A stretch of DNA of 64,000 bases. Origin: an uncultured Lachnospiraceae bacterium. Lineage in GTDB: Bacteria; Bacillota; Clostridia; Lachnospirales; Lachnospiraceae. The notes beneath the pieces were generated by a model. The model saw only the letters and a list, made by a program, of their open reading frames with translations, ran no database searches and had not been told where the DNA came from. The stretch lies in NCBI GenBank assembly GCA_910579225.1, contig CAJTTI010000003.1, forward strand, positions 83,337-147,336, read 5' to 3'. Shown here piece by piece: positions 1 to 8,247 of the stretch; the stretch's first letter is position 1, and every line of letters starts with the position of its first letter. The position numbers and the translations under genes are program-made.

Positions 1-883
1 TGGATACATCCCAGGAACCGCCCAGCATGGTAGCGCATGCGCCGTTTAAGAACTCATCTTGAATCGGATCGATGTTGGCATAGCCGTTTGCAATCAGGTT
101 TGCAAGGTATTCTGCTGTCTCCACGCATTCTTTGCTGTTGATGTATCCTTCCGCCTCGGAACCGTCCTCACTGACGAAATCTTTTCCATTGGAAATGAAC
201 ATGGGTTCCAGTGCATAGGGAAGACCCTCGCCGTGATCCATGATAATATGAGTTCCTACATAATTGTCTGTGGTACATTTCTTCGCGATCTCTTCCAGCT
301 CGGACCAGGTCAGCGGATTGTCTATGGTGCGGGATTCGATGTCTGCCACGTCCACGCCGCACTCGGTCAGATAATCCTTGTTGTAGTACAGGGCTACAGA
401 AGACTCAGTGGCAGAGATAGCATATAATTTTCCGTCATAGGTACACTGTGCGACAGTGGAATCCACGAAGTCAGACAAATCTTCCTGGGTGAAATAATCA
501 TCCATTGGTACAATAATCTTGTTGGCGGCATAGTAGGAGACAGTTGGGCCGTCCACATAGAAGATGTCTGGGAGATCGCCGGAGGTGACAGCTGTAGTGA
601 TCTTGTTCTCATAGGCGTAAGAATCGGAGCGGTCGATGGCTTCACGGCTGACCTGGATCTCCGGATGTGCTTCGTTCCACTCTGCAAGCTTTTCTGTCCA
701 CCAGGCTTCCACTGCCTCTTTGTCCGTAGGACTCCAGATGGTGATGTTGACAGCACCGTCTGCAGACGCAGCATCACTGGAAGCATCCGCCGGGGAGTCT
801 GATCCGCCGGAGCCGCTGCATGCGGTCAGAGACATGGTCATAGCAGATACCAGCAGCATGTTCAAAACTTTTTTCATGTTCAT
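1..883 (-). CDS. ABC transporter sugar-binding lipoprotein, partial (C-terminus beyond left edge)
   Basis: The frame is open to the left edge, so only the first 294 residues are present. It resembles family 1 extracellular solute-binding proteins, the substrate-capturing lipoproteins of carbohydrate ABC importers, anchored outside the membrane. Residues 1-21 form a lipoprotein signal peptide ending LTAC, with Cys22 as the lipidated residue. A Ser/Asp/Ala linker follows, then the first lobe opening VNITIWSP. The ATG at 883 is chosen over the in-frame ATG at 877 because GGAGG lies 7 bases before it. The leader carries two copies of a palindromic operator (904 and 968), so control by a LacI-type repressor is likely. 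The permease genes must lie to the left. The sugar cannot be inferred. Confidence 0.9.
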   Translation of the reverse strand, partial: MNMKKVLNMLLVSAMTMSLTACSGSGGSDSPADASSDAASADGAVNITIWSPTDKEAVEAWWTEKLAEWNEAHPEIQVSREAIDRSDSYAYENKITTAVTSGDLPDIFYVDGPTVSYYAANKIIVPMDDYFTQEDLSDFVDSTVAQCTYDGKLYAISATESSVALYYNKDYLTECGVDVADIESRTIDNPLTWSELEEIAKKCTTDNYVGTHIIMDHGEGLPYALEPMFISNGKDFVSEDGSEAEGYINSKECVETAEYLANLIANGYANIDPIQDEFLNGACATMLGGSWDVS

Positions 884-903
884 AAGGTTTCCTCCTTTTA
901 TTT

Positions 904-919
904 ATGGAACCCATTCCAT
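904..919 (-). promoter_or_regulatory. Palindromic operator copy 1 (ATGGAA-N4-TTCCAT)
   Basis: The sequence ATGGAACCCATTCCAT is an inverted repeat, 21 bases before the start codon of the solute-binding lipoprotein. An identical 16-base copy begins exactly 64 bases away at 968. Two identical operators bracketing a promoter or leader are typical of LacI-family looping repressors. The family assignment is inference, because no repressor gene is in view. Confidence 0.6.
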
Positions 920-933
920 CTTCGGCGTTTTTT

Positions 934-957
934 TACCACAGGATACACCCTGTGGTA
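934..957 (-). promoter_or_regulatory. Hairpin in the leader between the two operators
   Basis: TACCACAGG and CCTGTGGTA form a perfect 9-bp stem with a 6-base loop. It lies between the two operator copies in the leader of the solute-binding protein gene. There is no T-run on the gene's strand, so it is not an obvious terminator. It may stabilise the mRNA 5' end or be part of the operator region. Confidence 0.4.
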
Positions 958-967
958 CTTTGTTTAT

Positions 968-983
968 ATGGAACCCATTCCAT
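968..983 (-). promoter_or_regulatory. Palindromic operator copy 2 (ATGGAA-N4-TTCCAT)
   Basis: Exact duplicate of the 16-base inverted repeat at 904. A diverged third version, CGGAACCCGTTCT, occurs at 1141-1153 on the side of the divergent YesL-like gene. The 884-1260 gap between the divergent genes otherwise holds only AT-rich sequence (about 985-1137) with no open frame I would trust. Confidence 0.6.
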
Positions 984-1260
984 TTATGATAAATACATGT
1001 TAGCACTTTATTGAAAACATGTCTATAGTTTCCTGGAAATTGAATGAAAAAATGGGAATATATACAAAAATAAACAAATAAATTTATGCAAGTTTAACAA
1101 AAATGAAACAGAAAAATCATAAAAATAGAAAAAAATATTGCGGAACCCGTTCTATGATGATATGATACCAGGACTAAAAGCTTATGAATGTCATGCCGGC
1201 ACAGCAATCTGTGACTTGTGTCCCCACATGATGCTGTTCGAACATTCAGGAAGGATGGAA

Positions 1261-1938
1261 ATGACTATGAAAGTATTACAGGAAGGCATACTTGCAGATT
1301 TTTTAAACAGATTCATGGATTTGATTTTGTTGAATGTGCTGTGGTTTGTGTGCAGTTTACCAGTATTTACATTGGGAGCTTCTACCTGCGCCATGTATGA
1401 GGTGACCATGAGATATGCACTTCATGAGAACCCTGCGGTGGTCCGTACCTTTTTCCTGGCATTCAGAAGGTGCTTAAAAAAAGCAACCGTAATATTTTTG
1501 ATTTTTGTCGGGGCCGGACTTTTCCTGGTGCTTGATCTTTGGTGTGCATTTCAATGGGAGGTGCAGATGCGTTTTCTGATCGTCGTCGTGATCCTGGCTG
1601 TGTGTTATTTTTATCTTGCGGTCTTGAGTCATGTGTTTCCGGTTCTTATGTATTTTGACATGGGAGTCAGGGAAAGTATCCGGAAGGCATATTTTTTATC
1701 CATGAGTAACGGAGTCTTTACGGTATTTATCATGGTGATGAATCTGCTTCCGTTTTTTCTGATTTTTCTGTTTCCATATTATTTTGGTCAGATCCTCTTT
1801 TTTTATTTTACAATGGGAGCCGGCGGGATTGCCTTTTTATGTTCACTTCATCTGGTCCGCCTGTTTGATTTCAAGCGGGCAGAGGAAGCAGATCAGCTGG
1901 AAGAGGAGCAGCGAAGGCTTCGGAAGGCGGAGAAGTAA
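1261..1938 (+). CDS. YesL-like (DUF624) integral membrane protein
   Basis: A 225-residue membrane protein of the YesL/DUF624 family, whose members sit beside sugar ABC importers in Firmicutes and have no established biochemical role. About five hydrophobic segments are visible (roughly residues 17-40, 76-97, 105-132, 150-175 and 176-198), followed by a charged tail rich in Glu and Arg. The frame stays open upstream to 1138, but the ATG at 1261 is preferred: AGGAAGGA ends 5-6 bases before it and family members are about this long. It is divergent from the solute-binding lipoprotein, and a degenerate copy of that gene's operator lies upstream at 1141. Co-regulation with the sugar importer is therefore likely. 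Confidence 0.8.
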   Translation: MTMKVLQEGILADFLNRFMDLILLNVLWFVCSLPVFTLGASTCAMYEVTMRYALHENPAVVRTFFLAFRRCLKKATVIFLIFVGAGLFLVLDLWCAFQWEVQMRFLIVVVILAVCYFYLAVLSHVFPVLMYFDMGVRESIRKAYFLSMSNGVFTVFIMVMNLLPFFLIFLFPYYFGQILFFYFTMGAGGIAFLCSLHLVRLFDFKRAEEADQLEEEQRRLRKAEK

Positions 1939-2016
1939 ATGCATGGGTTGGCATTGACTCTGCCGATGTTGGGACAAGTAATATGCAGTTTGTTGTTCTG
2001 GTATCTGTACAATAGT

Positions 2017-2028
2017 TCACTGTAGTGA
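2017..2028. promoter_or_regulatory. Short inverted repeat upstream of a LysR gene
   Basis: TCACT-GT-AGTGA is a perfect 12-base inverted repeat lying 45 bases before the LysR-type regulator start at 2074. It could be an autoregulatory site, but there is no direct support beyond symmetry and position. Confidence 0.3.
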
Positions 2029-2073
2029 TAAGATTAGGGAACACGATATTCGGAAAAATCTGAGGAGAAATCC

Positions 2074-2994
2074 ATGACTTTAACACAACTGCGCTATCTG
2101 ATGACTATCGCAAGGACCGGATCTTTTAACAAAGCAGCAGAACAGCTGTATGTATCACAACCTTCCCTGACAAACGCGGTGAAGGAGCTGGAAAAGGAGC
2201 TTGGGATCACGTTGTTCTACCGGAGCGGGAGAGGCGTCACACTGACCGGCGACGGGACGGAGTTCCTGCTGTATGCAAAGCAGCTTTACGGGCAGTATGA
2301 GGAAATCCTGGAGCGGTACGGAAAGAGCGGTTCCAGCAGGAAGAAATTCGGGGTATCCACCCAGCATTATTCCTTTGCAGTCAAAGCGTTTGTGGATCTG
2401 GCAAAGCAGTTTGACATGTCCCAATATGAATTTGCCATTCGGGAGACCCGAACAGCAGAGGTAATCAGCGATGTAAGCACCATGAGAAGTGAGATCGGTG
2501 TTTTGTATCTGTGTGATTTTAACCGAAAATCCATGGAGAAGCTTCTGAAATCTGCCGGCCTGGAGTTTCACCATCTGATCGAATGTCAGGCCTATGTATA
2601 TCTGTGGAAAGGCCACCCGCTGGCGAAGGAGCAATCAATCTGCTTTGAACAGCTGAAAGAATATCCCTGCCTGTCCTTTGAACAGGGGGATGACAGTTCC
2701 TTCTATCTGGCGGAAGAGATCCTGTCCACCAATGAGTATGCACGGACTATCCGGGCCAATGACCGGGCCACTATGCTGAACCTGATGGTAGGACTCGGAG
2801 GCTATACTCTGTGTTCCGGGATTATCTGCGAAGAACTGAACGGAAGCGATTATCTGACTGTGCCCTTTGAGGCGGATGAAGGGAACCAGAACAGTACCAT
2901 GGAGATCGGATATGTGGTGCGCAAACATACCATATTAAGTCGGATCGGAGAGATGTATGCGGAAGAATTAAAGAGATGTCTGGGCGTGCCATGA
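2074..2994 (+). CDS. LysR-family transcriptional regulator
   Basis: A 306-residue cytoplasmic DNA-binding regulator of normal LysR length. Residues 1-60 are the winged helix-turn-helix, with the family pattern SFNKAAEQLYVSQPSLT. Residues about 90-300 form the two-lobed effector-binding domain. GAGGAG sits 7 bases before the ATG. The next gene, metY, starts 141 bases downstream on the same strand, and the gap holds an inverted repeat of the kind LysR proteins bind. A role in sulfur amino acid control is therefore plausible (CysB/MetR/YtlI-like in function), but the effector is unknown and the protein does not clearly match one named subgroup. Confidence 0.9.
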   Translation: MTLTQLRYLMTIARTGSFNKAAEQLYVSQPSLTNAVKELEKELGITLFYRSGRGVTLTGDGTEFLLYAKQLYGQYEEILERYGKSGSSRKKFGVSTQHYSFAVKAFVDLAKQFDMSQYEFAIRETRTAEVISDVSTMRSEIGVLYLCDFNRKSMEKLLKSAGLEFHHLIECQAYVYLWKGHPLAKEQSICFEQLKEYPCLSFEQGDDSSFYLAEEILSTNEYARTIRANDRATMLNLMVGLGGYTLCSGIICEELNGSDYLTVPFEADEGNQNSTMEIGYVVRKHTILSRIGEMYAEELKRCLGVP

Positions 2995-3014
2995 GGCTCA
3001 GAACGTCGGGAAGG

Positions 3015-3031
3015 TATAGTCTTAATCTATA
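3015..3031. promoter_or_regulatory. Candidate LysR box before metY (TATAG-N7-CTATA)
   Basis: TATAG and CTATA form inverted arms separated by 7 bases, with the T-N11-A geometry typical of LysR operators. The site lies about 105 bases before the metY start and directly after the LysR gene, so it is the obvious candidate target of that regulator. Confidence 0.45.
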
Positions 3032-3135
3032 ACCAGATATTTTTTTTGTGTATTAGACAAAGAAAAACTGCCGTGGTAGGATGTTTACAGAAACTCAAGA
3101 ACATTACAAAGAAGAAATGGCAGGAGGAAATAAAA

Positions 3136-4446
3136 ATGACAGGTACTGATATCAGAGATGCTAAGAACTGGGCTTTTGAGACCAGACAGCTTCATATTGG
3201 ACAGGAACAGGCAGACCCGACTACGGATGCGAGAGCGGTTCCGATCTACGCGTCCACGTCTTATGTGTTTCACAATTCGCAGCATGCGGCGGACCGCTTC
3301 AGCCTGAAGGATGCGGGAAACATCTACGGAAGGCTGACAAATCCCACTCAGGACGTCTTTGAGCGGCGGGTTGCATCCCTGGAAGGTGGTGCAGCGGCGC
3401 TTGCAGTGGCTTCTGGTGCGGCGGCTGTCGCGTATACGTTCCAGGCACTGGCGAGGGCCGGAGAGCATATCGTGGCATCGAAGACAATCTATGGAGGGAC
3501 TTACAATCTGCTGGCCCATACTCTGCCTCAGACAAGCGGCATCACCGCCACCTTCGCAGATCCGGAAGAGGAAGGTTCTTTTGAATCTGCTATCCGTGAC
3601 AATACCAAGGCAATCTTCGTGGAAACGCTGGGGAATCCAAACTCAAACTTAGTGGATCTGGAGGCGTTATCGGCAGTTGCCCATAAGCACGGGATCCCGC
3701 TGGTGGTAGATTCCACTTTTGCGACTCCTTATCTGATCCGGCCCATAGAGTATGGGGCAGATATTGTGGTGCATTCAGCTACAAAGTTTATCGGCGGCCA
3801 CGGGACCGCCATTGGCGGCGTAATTATCGAAAGTGGTCGTTTTGACTGGAAAACATCCGGGAAATATCCATGGCTCTCGGAACCGAATCCCAGTTATCAT
3901 GGGGTATCCTTTGCAGATGCGGCAGGTGCGGCGGCTTTCGTGACTTATATCCGCGCAGTCCTCTTAAGGGATACCGGAGCGACCCTCTCTCCGTTCCATG
4001 CCTTTTTGTTCCTGCAGGGGCTGGAGACTTTGTCTCTTCGGGTAGAACGTCATGTGAGCAATGCTCTGAAAATTGTTAAATATTTATCAAATCATCCCCA
4101 GGTAGAAGCGGTCCACCATCCATCTCTGGAAAGCGAGCCGAGTCATGGGCTGTATAAAAGATATCTGCCGGAGGGCGGGGGTTCTATCTTTACTTTTGAG
4201 ATCAAAGGAAATACACAGACTGCGCAGGTTTTCATCGACCACTTGGCGATTTTCTCCCTGCTGGCTAATGTGGCGGATGTGAAATCTCTGGTCATCCATC
4301 CGGCAACCACCACACATAGCCAGTGTACAGAAGAAGAACTGCTGGAACAGGGCATCCGGCCGAATACCATCCGGCTTTCCATCGGGATTGAGAAAGCGGA
4401 GGATCTGATTGCGGCGCTGGATGCGGCGTTTGAGGCAGTGAAGTAA
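3136..4446 (+). CDS. metY: O-acetylhomoserine sulfhydrylase / aminocarboxypropyltransferase
   Basis: A 436-residue PLP enzyme of the Cys/Met metabolism family. It condenses O-acetylhomoserine with sulfide (or methanethiol) to make homocysteine (or methionine) in the cytosol. The length and the start TRQLHIGQ fit the MetY branch rather than the shorter MetB/MetC enzymes. The PLP lysine is Lys217 in SATKFIGGHGT. The frame extends upstream to 3046, but AGGAGG 8 bases before the ATG at 3136 decides the start. It follows a LysR gene and a likely LysR box. It ends 19 bases from the convergent TSCPD gene with no clear terminator between them. Confidence 0.93.
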   Translation: MTGTDIRDAKNWAFETRQLHIGQEQADPTTDARAVPIYASTSYVFHNSQHAADRFSLKDAGNIYGRLTNPTQDVFERRVASLEGGAAALAVASGAAAVAYTFQALARAGEHIVASKTIYGGTYNLLAHTLPQTSGITATFADPEEEGSFESAIRDNTKAIFVETLGNPNSNLVDLEALSAVAHKHGIPLVVDSTFATPYLIRPIEYGADIVVHSATKFIGGHGTAIGGVIIESGRFDWKTSGKYPWLSEPNPSYHGVSFADAAGAAAFVTYIRAVLLRDTGATLSPFHAFLFLQGLETLSLRVERHVSNALKIVKYLSNHPQVEAVHHPSLESEPSHGLYKRYLPEGGGSIFTFEIKGNTQTAQVFIDHLAIFSLLANVADVKSLVIHPATTTHSQCTEEELLEQGIRPNTIRLSIGIEKAEDLIAALDAAFEAVK

Positions 4447-4465
4447 TATTGCTTACGAATATCCG

Positions 4466-4714
4466 TTATGCCTGTTCTGCTTTCAGCTGTTTTAAAGCTT
4501 TGGCGAGCTGATCAGGACATGAAGTCGGACGCATACCGCAGGGAGTTCCTTCCAGTTTTTTGATGACCTCATCTGCATTCATACCAGTCACAAGCTTGGA
4601 GATACCTGCGGTATTGCCTGCACAGCCTCCTATGAACTGTACAGAGGTGATAATATTGTTTTCTACTTCCACATTGATGGCCTGAGAACAGGTACCTTTG
4701 GTTTTATATATCAT
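4466..4714 (-). CDS. TSCPD-domain protein (TIGR03905 family)
   Basis: A small 82-residue protein of the TSCPD-domain family common in Clostridia. The family domain is related to the C-terminal region of vitamin-B12-dependent ribonucleotide reductases. Conserved features are three cysteines in GTCSQAI, GGCAGNTAGIS and the motif GMRPTSCPDQLA, which suggests metal binding. AGGAGG lies before the ATG. The gene stands alone, convergent with metY and divergent from rarA. Its function is not established. The family assignment is secure. Confidence 0.85.
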   Translation of the reverse strand: MIYKTKGTCSQAINVEVENNIITSVQFIGGCAGNTAGISKLVTGMNADEVIKKLEGTPCGMRPTSCPDQLAKALKQLKAEQA

Positions 4715-4843
4715 AGATCATTCCTCCTTTTGACAGACATATGAGAAGCAGGGTCTGTCCGTTTCGAAGATCAGTATACCAGAAATTCGATAATATTTCC
4801 ACCAGTTCTTACAATTCCACAGAGCGCAACAGTTTACAATTAA

Positions 4844-4872
4844 TAGACAAAACTGTTTTGTCTGGCTATAAT
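4844..4872 (+). promoter_or_regulatory. rarA promoter with palindrome over the -35 box
   Basis: TAGACA (4844-4849), a 17-base spacer and TATAAT (4867-4872) form a good sigma-A promoter 76 bases before the rarA start. A perfect 9-1-9 palindrome, AGACAAAAC-T-GTTTTGTCT, covers 4845-4863 and so overlaps the -35 box and spacer. That is the placement of a repressor operator. I do not recognise the cognate regulator. Confidence 0.6.
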
Positions 4873-4947
4873 AATCCTGACCGGCAGTCTCGGGATCACA
4901 TCTGAATTCTGCCGTCACATAACTTAGGAAATGAGGTGGAAGACAGA

Positions 4948-6264
4948 ATGGAGCAGATGAGTTTATTTGATGACAGAGATCAGACAGCGCCTCTGGCGAG
5001 CAGACTGAGACCAGAAACCATAGAAGACTATGTGGGGCAGGGGCATCTGCTGGGAAAAGGTAAGATTCTGCGGCAGCTGATCGACAAAGACCAGATCTCG
5101 TCCATGATCTTCTGGGGGCCGCCTGGCGTGGGCAAGACTACTCTGGCTCGGATCATAGCAAACAGGACCCGGGCATCTTTCCTGGAATTTAGTGCAGTGA
5201 CCAGCGGAATCAAGGAAATTAAGGAAGTGATGGCACAGGCAGAACAGGCCAGAAGGATGGGACTTCGCACATTGTTGTTTGCAGATGAGATACACCGATT
5301 CAATAAAGCCCAGCAGGATGCATTTCTTCCCTATGTGGAGAAGGGGAGTATTGTATTAGTAGGAGCGACAACAGAAAACCCTTCTTTCGAGATTAATTCA
5401 GCTCTTTTATCCAGGTGCAAAGTATTTGTTCTGAAGGCGCTTGAAGAAACGGATTTGAAAGGGCTTTTGAATCATGCTCTGACAAGCCCCAAAGGGTTTG
5501 GAGATATGGAGATTGTCATAGAAGCAGTGCATTTGAGTATGATTGCGCGCTTTGCCAATGGAGACGCCAGGACGGCGCTTAACACGCTGGAGATGGCGGT
5601 GTTGAATGGAAAGATGGATTCGGAAGGGAAGATTCATGTAAATGAGGAGGTGCTGGCCCAATGTATGAACCGCCGTTCTCTGCTCTATGATAAAAACGGG
5701 GAAGAGCACTATAACCTGATATCTGCACTGCATAAATCCATGCGGAACAGTGATCCGGATGCGGCAGTCTACTGGCTTTGCCGGATGCTGGATGGAGGGG
5801 AAGACCCTTTATATATTGCCAGAAGGCTGGTGCGCTTTGCCAGTGAGGATGTAGGGATGGCAGATTCCCAGGCTCTTCCTCTCACAATAGCCGCCTATCA
5901 GGCATGTCATTTTCTGGGAATGCCGGAATGTAATGTTCATCTGACTCATGCAGTGGTCTATCTGTCCATGGCGCCCAAATCCAATGCACTCTATATGGCC
6001 TGTGAATATTGCAGGAAGGATGTGCGTGAGCTTCCGGCAGAGCCGGTGCCGTTGCAGATCTGCAATGCACCTACTGGCCTTATGAAAGAACTGAATTATG
6101 GGAAAGGTTATGAATATGCTCATGATACAGAGGAGAAGATTTCAAAGATGAAATGTCTGCCCGAGAGCCTGGAGGGGCGCAGATACTATCTTCCCACGGA
6201 AGAGGGGCAGGAGAAGAAAGTAAAAGAACGTCTGGAAAAGATCCTGGAGTGGAAGCGTTCTTAG
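4948..6264 (+). CDS. rarA: Replication-associated recombination protein A (AAA+ ATPase)
   Basis: A 438-residue RarA/MgsA AAA+ ATPase that acts at stalled replication forks with single-strand-binding protein and polymerase clamp partners. An N-terminal clamp-binding-like peptide, MEQMSLFDD, is followed by Walker A GPPGVGKTT (about residue 57), Walker B FADEIHR and the MgsA C-terminal oligomerisation domain with ARRLVRFASEDVG. The length is normal. An in-frame GTG at 4936 is possible, but the ATG at 4948 has GAGGTGG at better spacing and gives the usual family N-terminus. A palindrome-covered promoter lies upstream. Confidence 0.93.
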   Translation: MEQMSLFDDRDQTAPLASRLRPETIEDYVGQGHLLGKGKILRQLIDKDQISSMIFWGPPGVGKTTLARIIANRTRASFLEFSAVTSGIKEIKEVMAQAEQARRMGLRTLLFADEIHRFNKAQQDAFLPYVEKGSIVLVGATTENPSFEINSALLSRCKVFVLKALEETDLKGLLNHALTSPKGFGDMEIVIEAVHLSMIARFANGDARTALNTLEMAVLNGKMDSEGKIHVNEEVLAQCMNRRSLLYDKNGEEHYNLISALHKSMRNSDPDAAVYWLCRMLDGGEDPLYIARRLVRFASEDVGMADSQALPLTIAAYQACHFLGMPECNVHLTHAVVYLSMAPKSNALYMACEYCRKDVRELPAEPVPLQICNAPTGLMKELNYGKGYEYAHDTEEKISKMKCLPESLEGRRYYLPTEEGQEKKVKERLEKILEWKRS

Positions 6265-6312
6265 ATTCTTCGGTTCTGATCAAGAAAGCCTGTAAAAGAT
6301 GAAAGAAATCCT

Positions 6313-6340
6313 TTGAAACAGGCGGCAGATATGGTATGAT
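6313..6340 (+). promoter_or_regulatory. Sigma-A-type promoter for the hybrid kinase
   Basis: TTGAAA (6313-6318), a 16-base spacer and TATGAT (6335-6340) lie 30 bases before the kinase start codon. GCCTGT...ACAGGC arms flank the -35 region as a loose inverted repeat. Confidence 0.55.
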
Positions 6341-6369
6341 TATCCTATATATTTGGGGGAGAGGGACAG

Positions 6370-8247
6370 ATGAAACGCTTTGGAAATCGTGTAGATCTTC
6401 AGGTATCCATACTGCTGGCTGTGTTTGTTGCCGCAGTGGCGCTGAGCTGTTTTACAGTATCATACAGCATTACTTATAATGATATGAAATTTGGGCTGAG
6501 AGAACGTGTAAAATATATACAGAATTTTTTGGAAAACAAGATGGAGTTGTCTTATTTTTCTGATTTTGAATCCAGGGAGGATATGCAGAAAGAAGAATAT
6601 GAGTATATTCACAGAATACTCAGTTCTGTAAAAGAGGCGTCAGGTACCAGATATTTGTATACGGCGAAGAAAAATGCAGAGGGGAATTATATTTATGTAA
6701 TTGACGGTCTGGATCCGTCCAGTGATGATTTCCGCTATCCGGGAGATTTGATTGAGAAAGAGATCCATGAAGATATGGACAGGGCTTTGGGAGGAGAAGA
6801 GGTCTACCCGGACGAGATTGTACGTACGAGTTGGGGGGATATTTTTATCTGTTATCTTCCGCTTTACAGCAATGGTGAGGTAATCGGCGTTCTTGGGATA
6901 GAATTCGAGGCGTCCCACCAATATGATACCTATAAAAAGCTGAAGTTGTTTGTTCCGTCAGCGGCAGTTTTATTTACAATACTTGCCTTTTTTATATCTC
7001 GAATGCTGTTCCGGCATGTGAATGAAGTGATGGAACGGCAGAATGAGCAAAAAAAGATTCTTGCGAAGGCTCTTCACGATGCCGAGGTTGCGAGCAAAGC
7101 TAAAACTACATTTTTGTTTAATATTTCTCATGACATTCAGACTCCCATGAATGCAATTGTCGGATTTATCCGGCTTGCCAGAGATCATGTGGACAAGAAA
7201 GAACAGCTTCAGGATTATCTGCATAAGATGGAAGACTCCAGTAATCATCTGAGAAGACTGATTAATGATTTGCTGGATATGGCACGACTTGAAAGAGGGA
7301 ACCTGGAAATTGAGATGCTCCCTTTTAATATTGAGGATTCAGTAAAAGAGACAGATCAGATGTTCCGCTCCAGGATGGAAGAAAAAGGACTTCATTTTGA
7401 TGTTCAGTTGGAGCGGTCAAAGAACTGTGATGTACTGTGCGATGGTCTGCGCATGAAGCAGATCGCATTGAACCTGTTGTCCAATGCATTGGAATATACG
7501 GATGCAGGCGGTAGTGTTTTATATGCAGTATATCAGACAGACGCAGGTGAGCAGGGATATGTACACCTGGAGATTCATGTCCGGGATACCGGAGTTGGGA
7601 TGAGTGAGGAATTCCAGCAGAATATTTTCGGTGTATTTGAGCGTGAGAAGAGCGCCACGGAGAGCGGTGTACAGGGGACTGGTCTTGGACTTGCTATCAC
7701 CAGGCAGTTGGTGGAACTTCAGGGGGGAACCATCGAAGTACACAGTGAAAAAGGAAAAGGTACAGAGTTTGTTGTCAGGATAAAGTTGAAAGCCATAGAG
7801 AAAGAAACACTTTTGGAGGCACAGGAAGAAGAGATATACTGTTTTGAGGGAAAACGGCTGCTTCTGGTCGAGGATAATCCTTTGAACCAGGAAGTGGCGC
7901 AGACTCTTCTGTCAGAGGAGGGTTTTGAAGTGGAATGTGCGGAAGACGGGGTGGAAGCAGTAGAGATGGTCTCGTCATCTGTACCCGGATACTACGATTT
8001 GATATTGATGGATATTCAGATGCCTCGTATGGATGGCTATCAGGCAGCCAGAGAGATCAGGGATCTGGGGGATCCGGAATTGGCCCGGATTCCCATCGTC
8101 GCCCTGACGGCAAATGCGTTTGATGAGGATAAAAGGGAGGCTTTTGCATCTGGTATGAATGAACATATAGCAAAGCCTTTTGATATTGAAAAAGTGAACA
8201 AGATTCTGAAATCTGTTATGGAGAAAGGGCAGGGGAATCCTGGTTGA
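6370..8247 (+). CDS. Hybrid sensor histidine kinase / response regulator
   Basis: A 625-residue membrane-bound hybrid kinase. Segments at about 12-32 and 196-215 are transmembrane and enclose an extracellular sensor region of about 160 residues. Cytoplasmic domains follow: HisKA with phospho-acceptor His254 in ISHDIQTPMN, HATPase with NLLSNALEYT, DTGVGMS and GTGLGLA, and a C-terminal receiver with phospho-acceptor Asp548 in LILMDIQMPRMDGY. The His is followed by Asp-Ile rather than the classic Glu-Leu, a variant common in gut Clostridia hybrids. No partner regulator or output-domain gene is adjacent, so this is an orphan kinase. Its 3' end overlaps the convergent aldolase gene by 32 bases. 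Confidence 0.92.
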   Translation: MKRFGNRVDLQVSILLAVFVAAVALSCFTVSYSITYNDMKFGLRERVKYIQNFLENKMELSYFSDFESREDMQKEEYEYIHRILSSVKEASGTRYLYTAKKNAEGNYIYVIDGLDPSSDDFRYPGDLIEKEIHEDMDRALGGEEVYPDEIVRTSWGDIFICYLPLYSNGEVIGVLGIEFEASHQYDTYKKLKLFVPSAAVLFTILAFFISRMLFRHVNEVMERQNEQKKILAKALHDAEVASKAKTTFLFNISHDIQTPMNAIVGFIRLARDHVDKKEQLQDYLHKMEDSSNHLRRLINDLLDMARLERGNLEIEMLPFNIEDSVKETDQMFRSRMEEKGLHFDVQLERSKNCDVLCDGLRMKQIALNLLSNALEYTDAGGSVLYAVYQTDAGEQGYVHLEIHVRDTGVGMSEEFQQNIFGVFEREKSATESGVQGTGLGLAITRQLVELQGGTIEVHSEKGKGTEFVVRIKLKAIEKETLLEAQEEEIYCFEGKRLLLVEDNPLNQEVAQTLLSEEGFEVECAEDGVEAVEMVSSSVPGYYDLILMDIQMPRMDGYQAAREIRDLGDPELARIPIVALTANAFDEDKREAFASGMNEHIAKPFDIEKVNKILKSVMEKGQGNPG

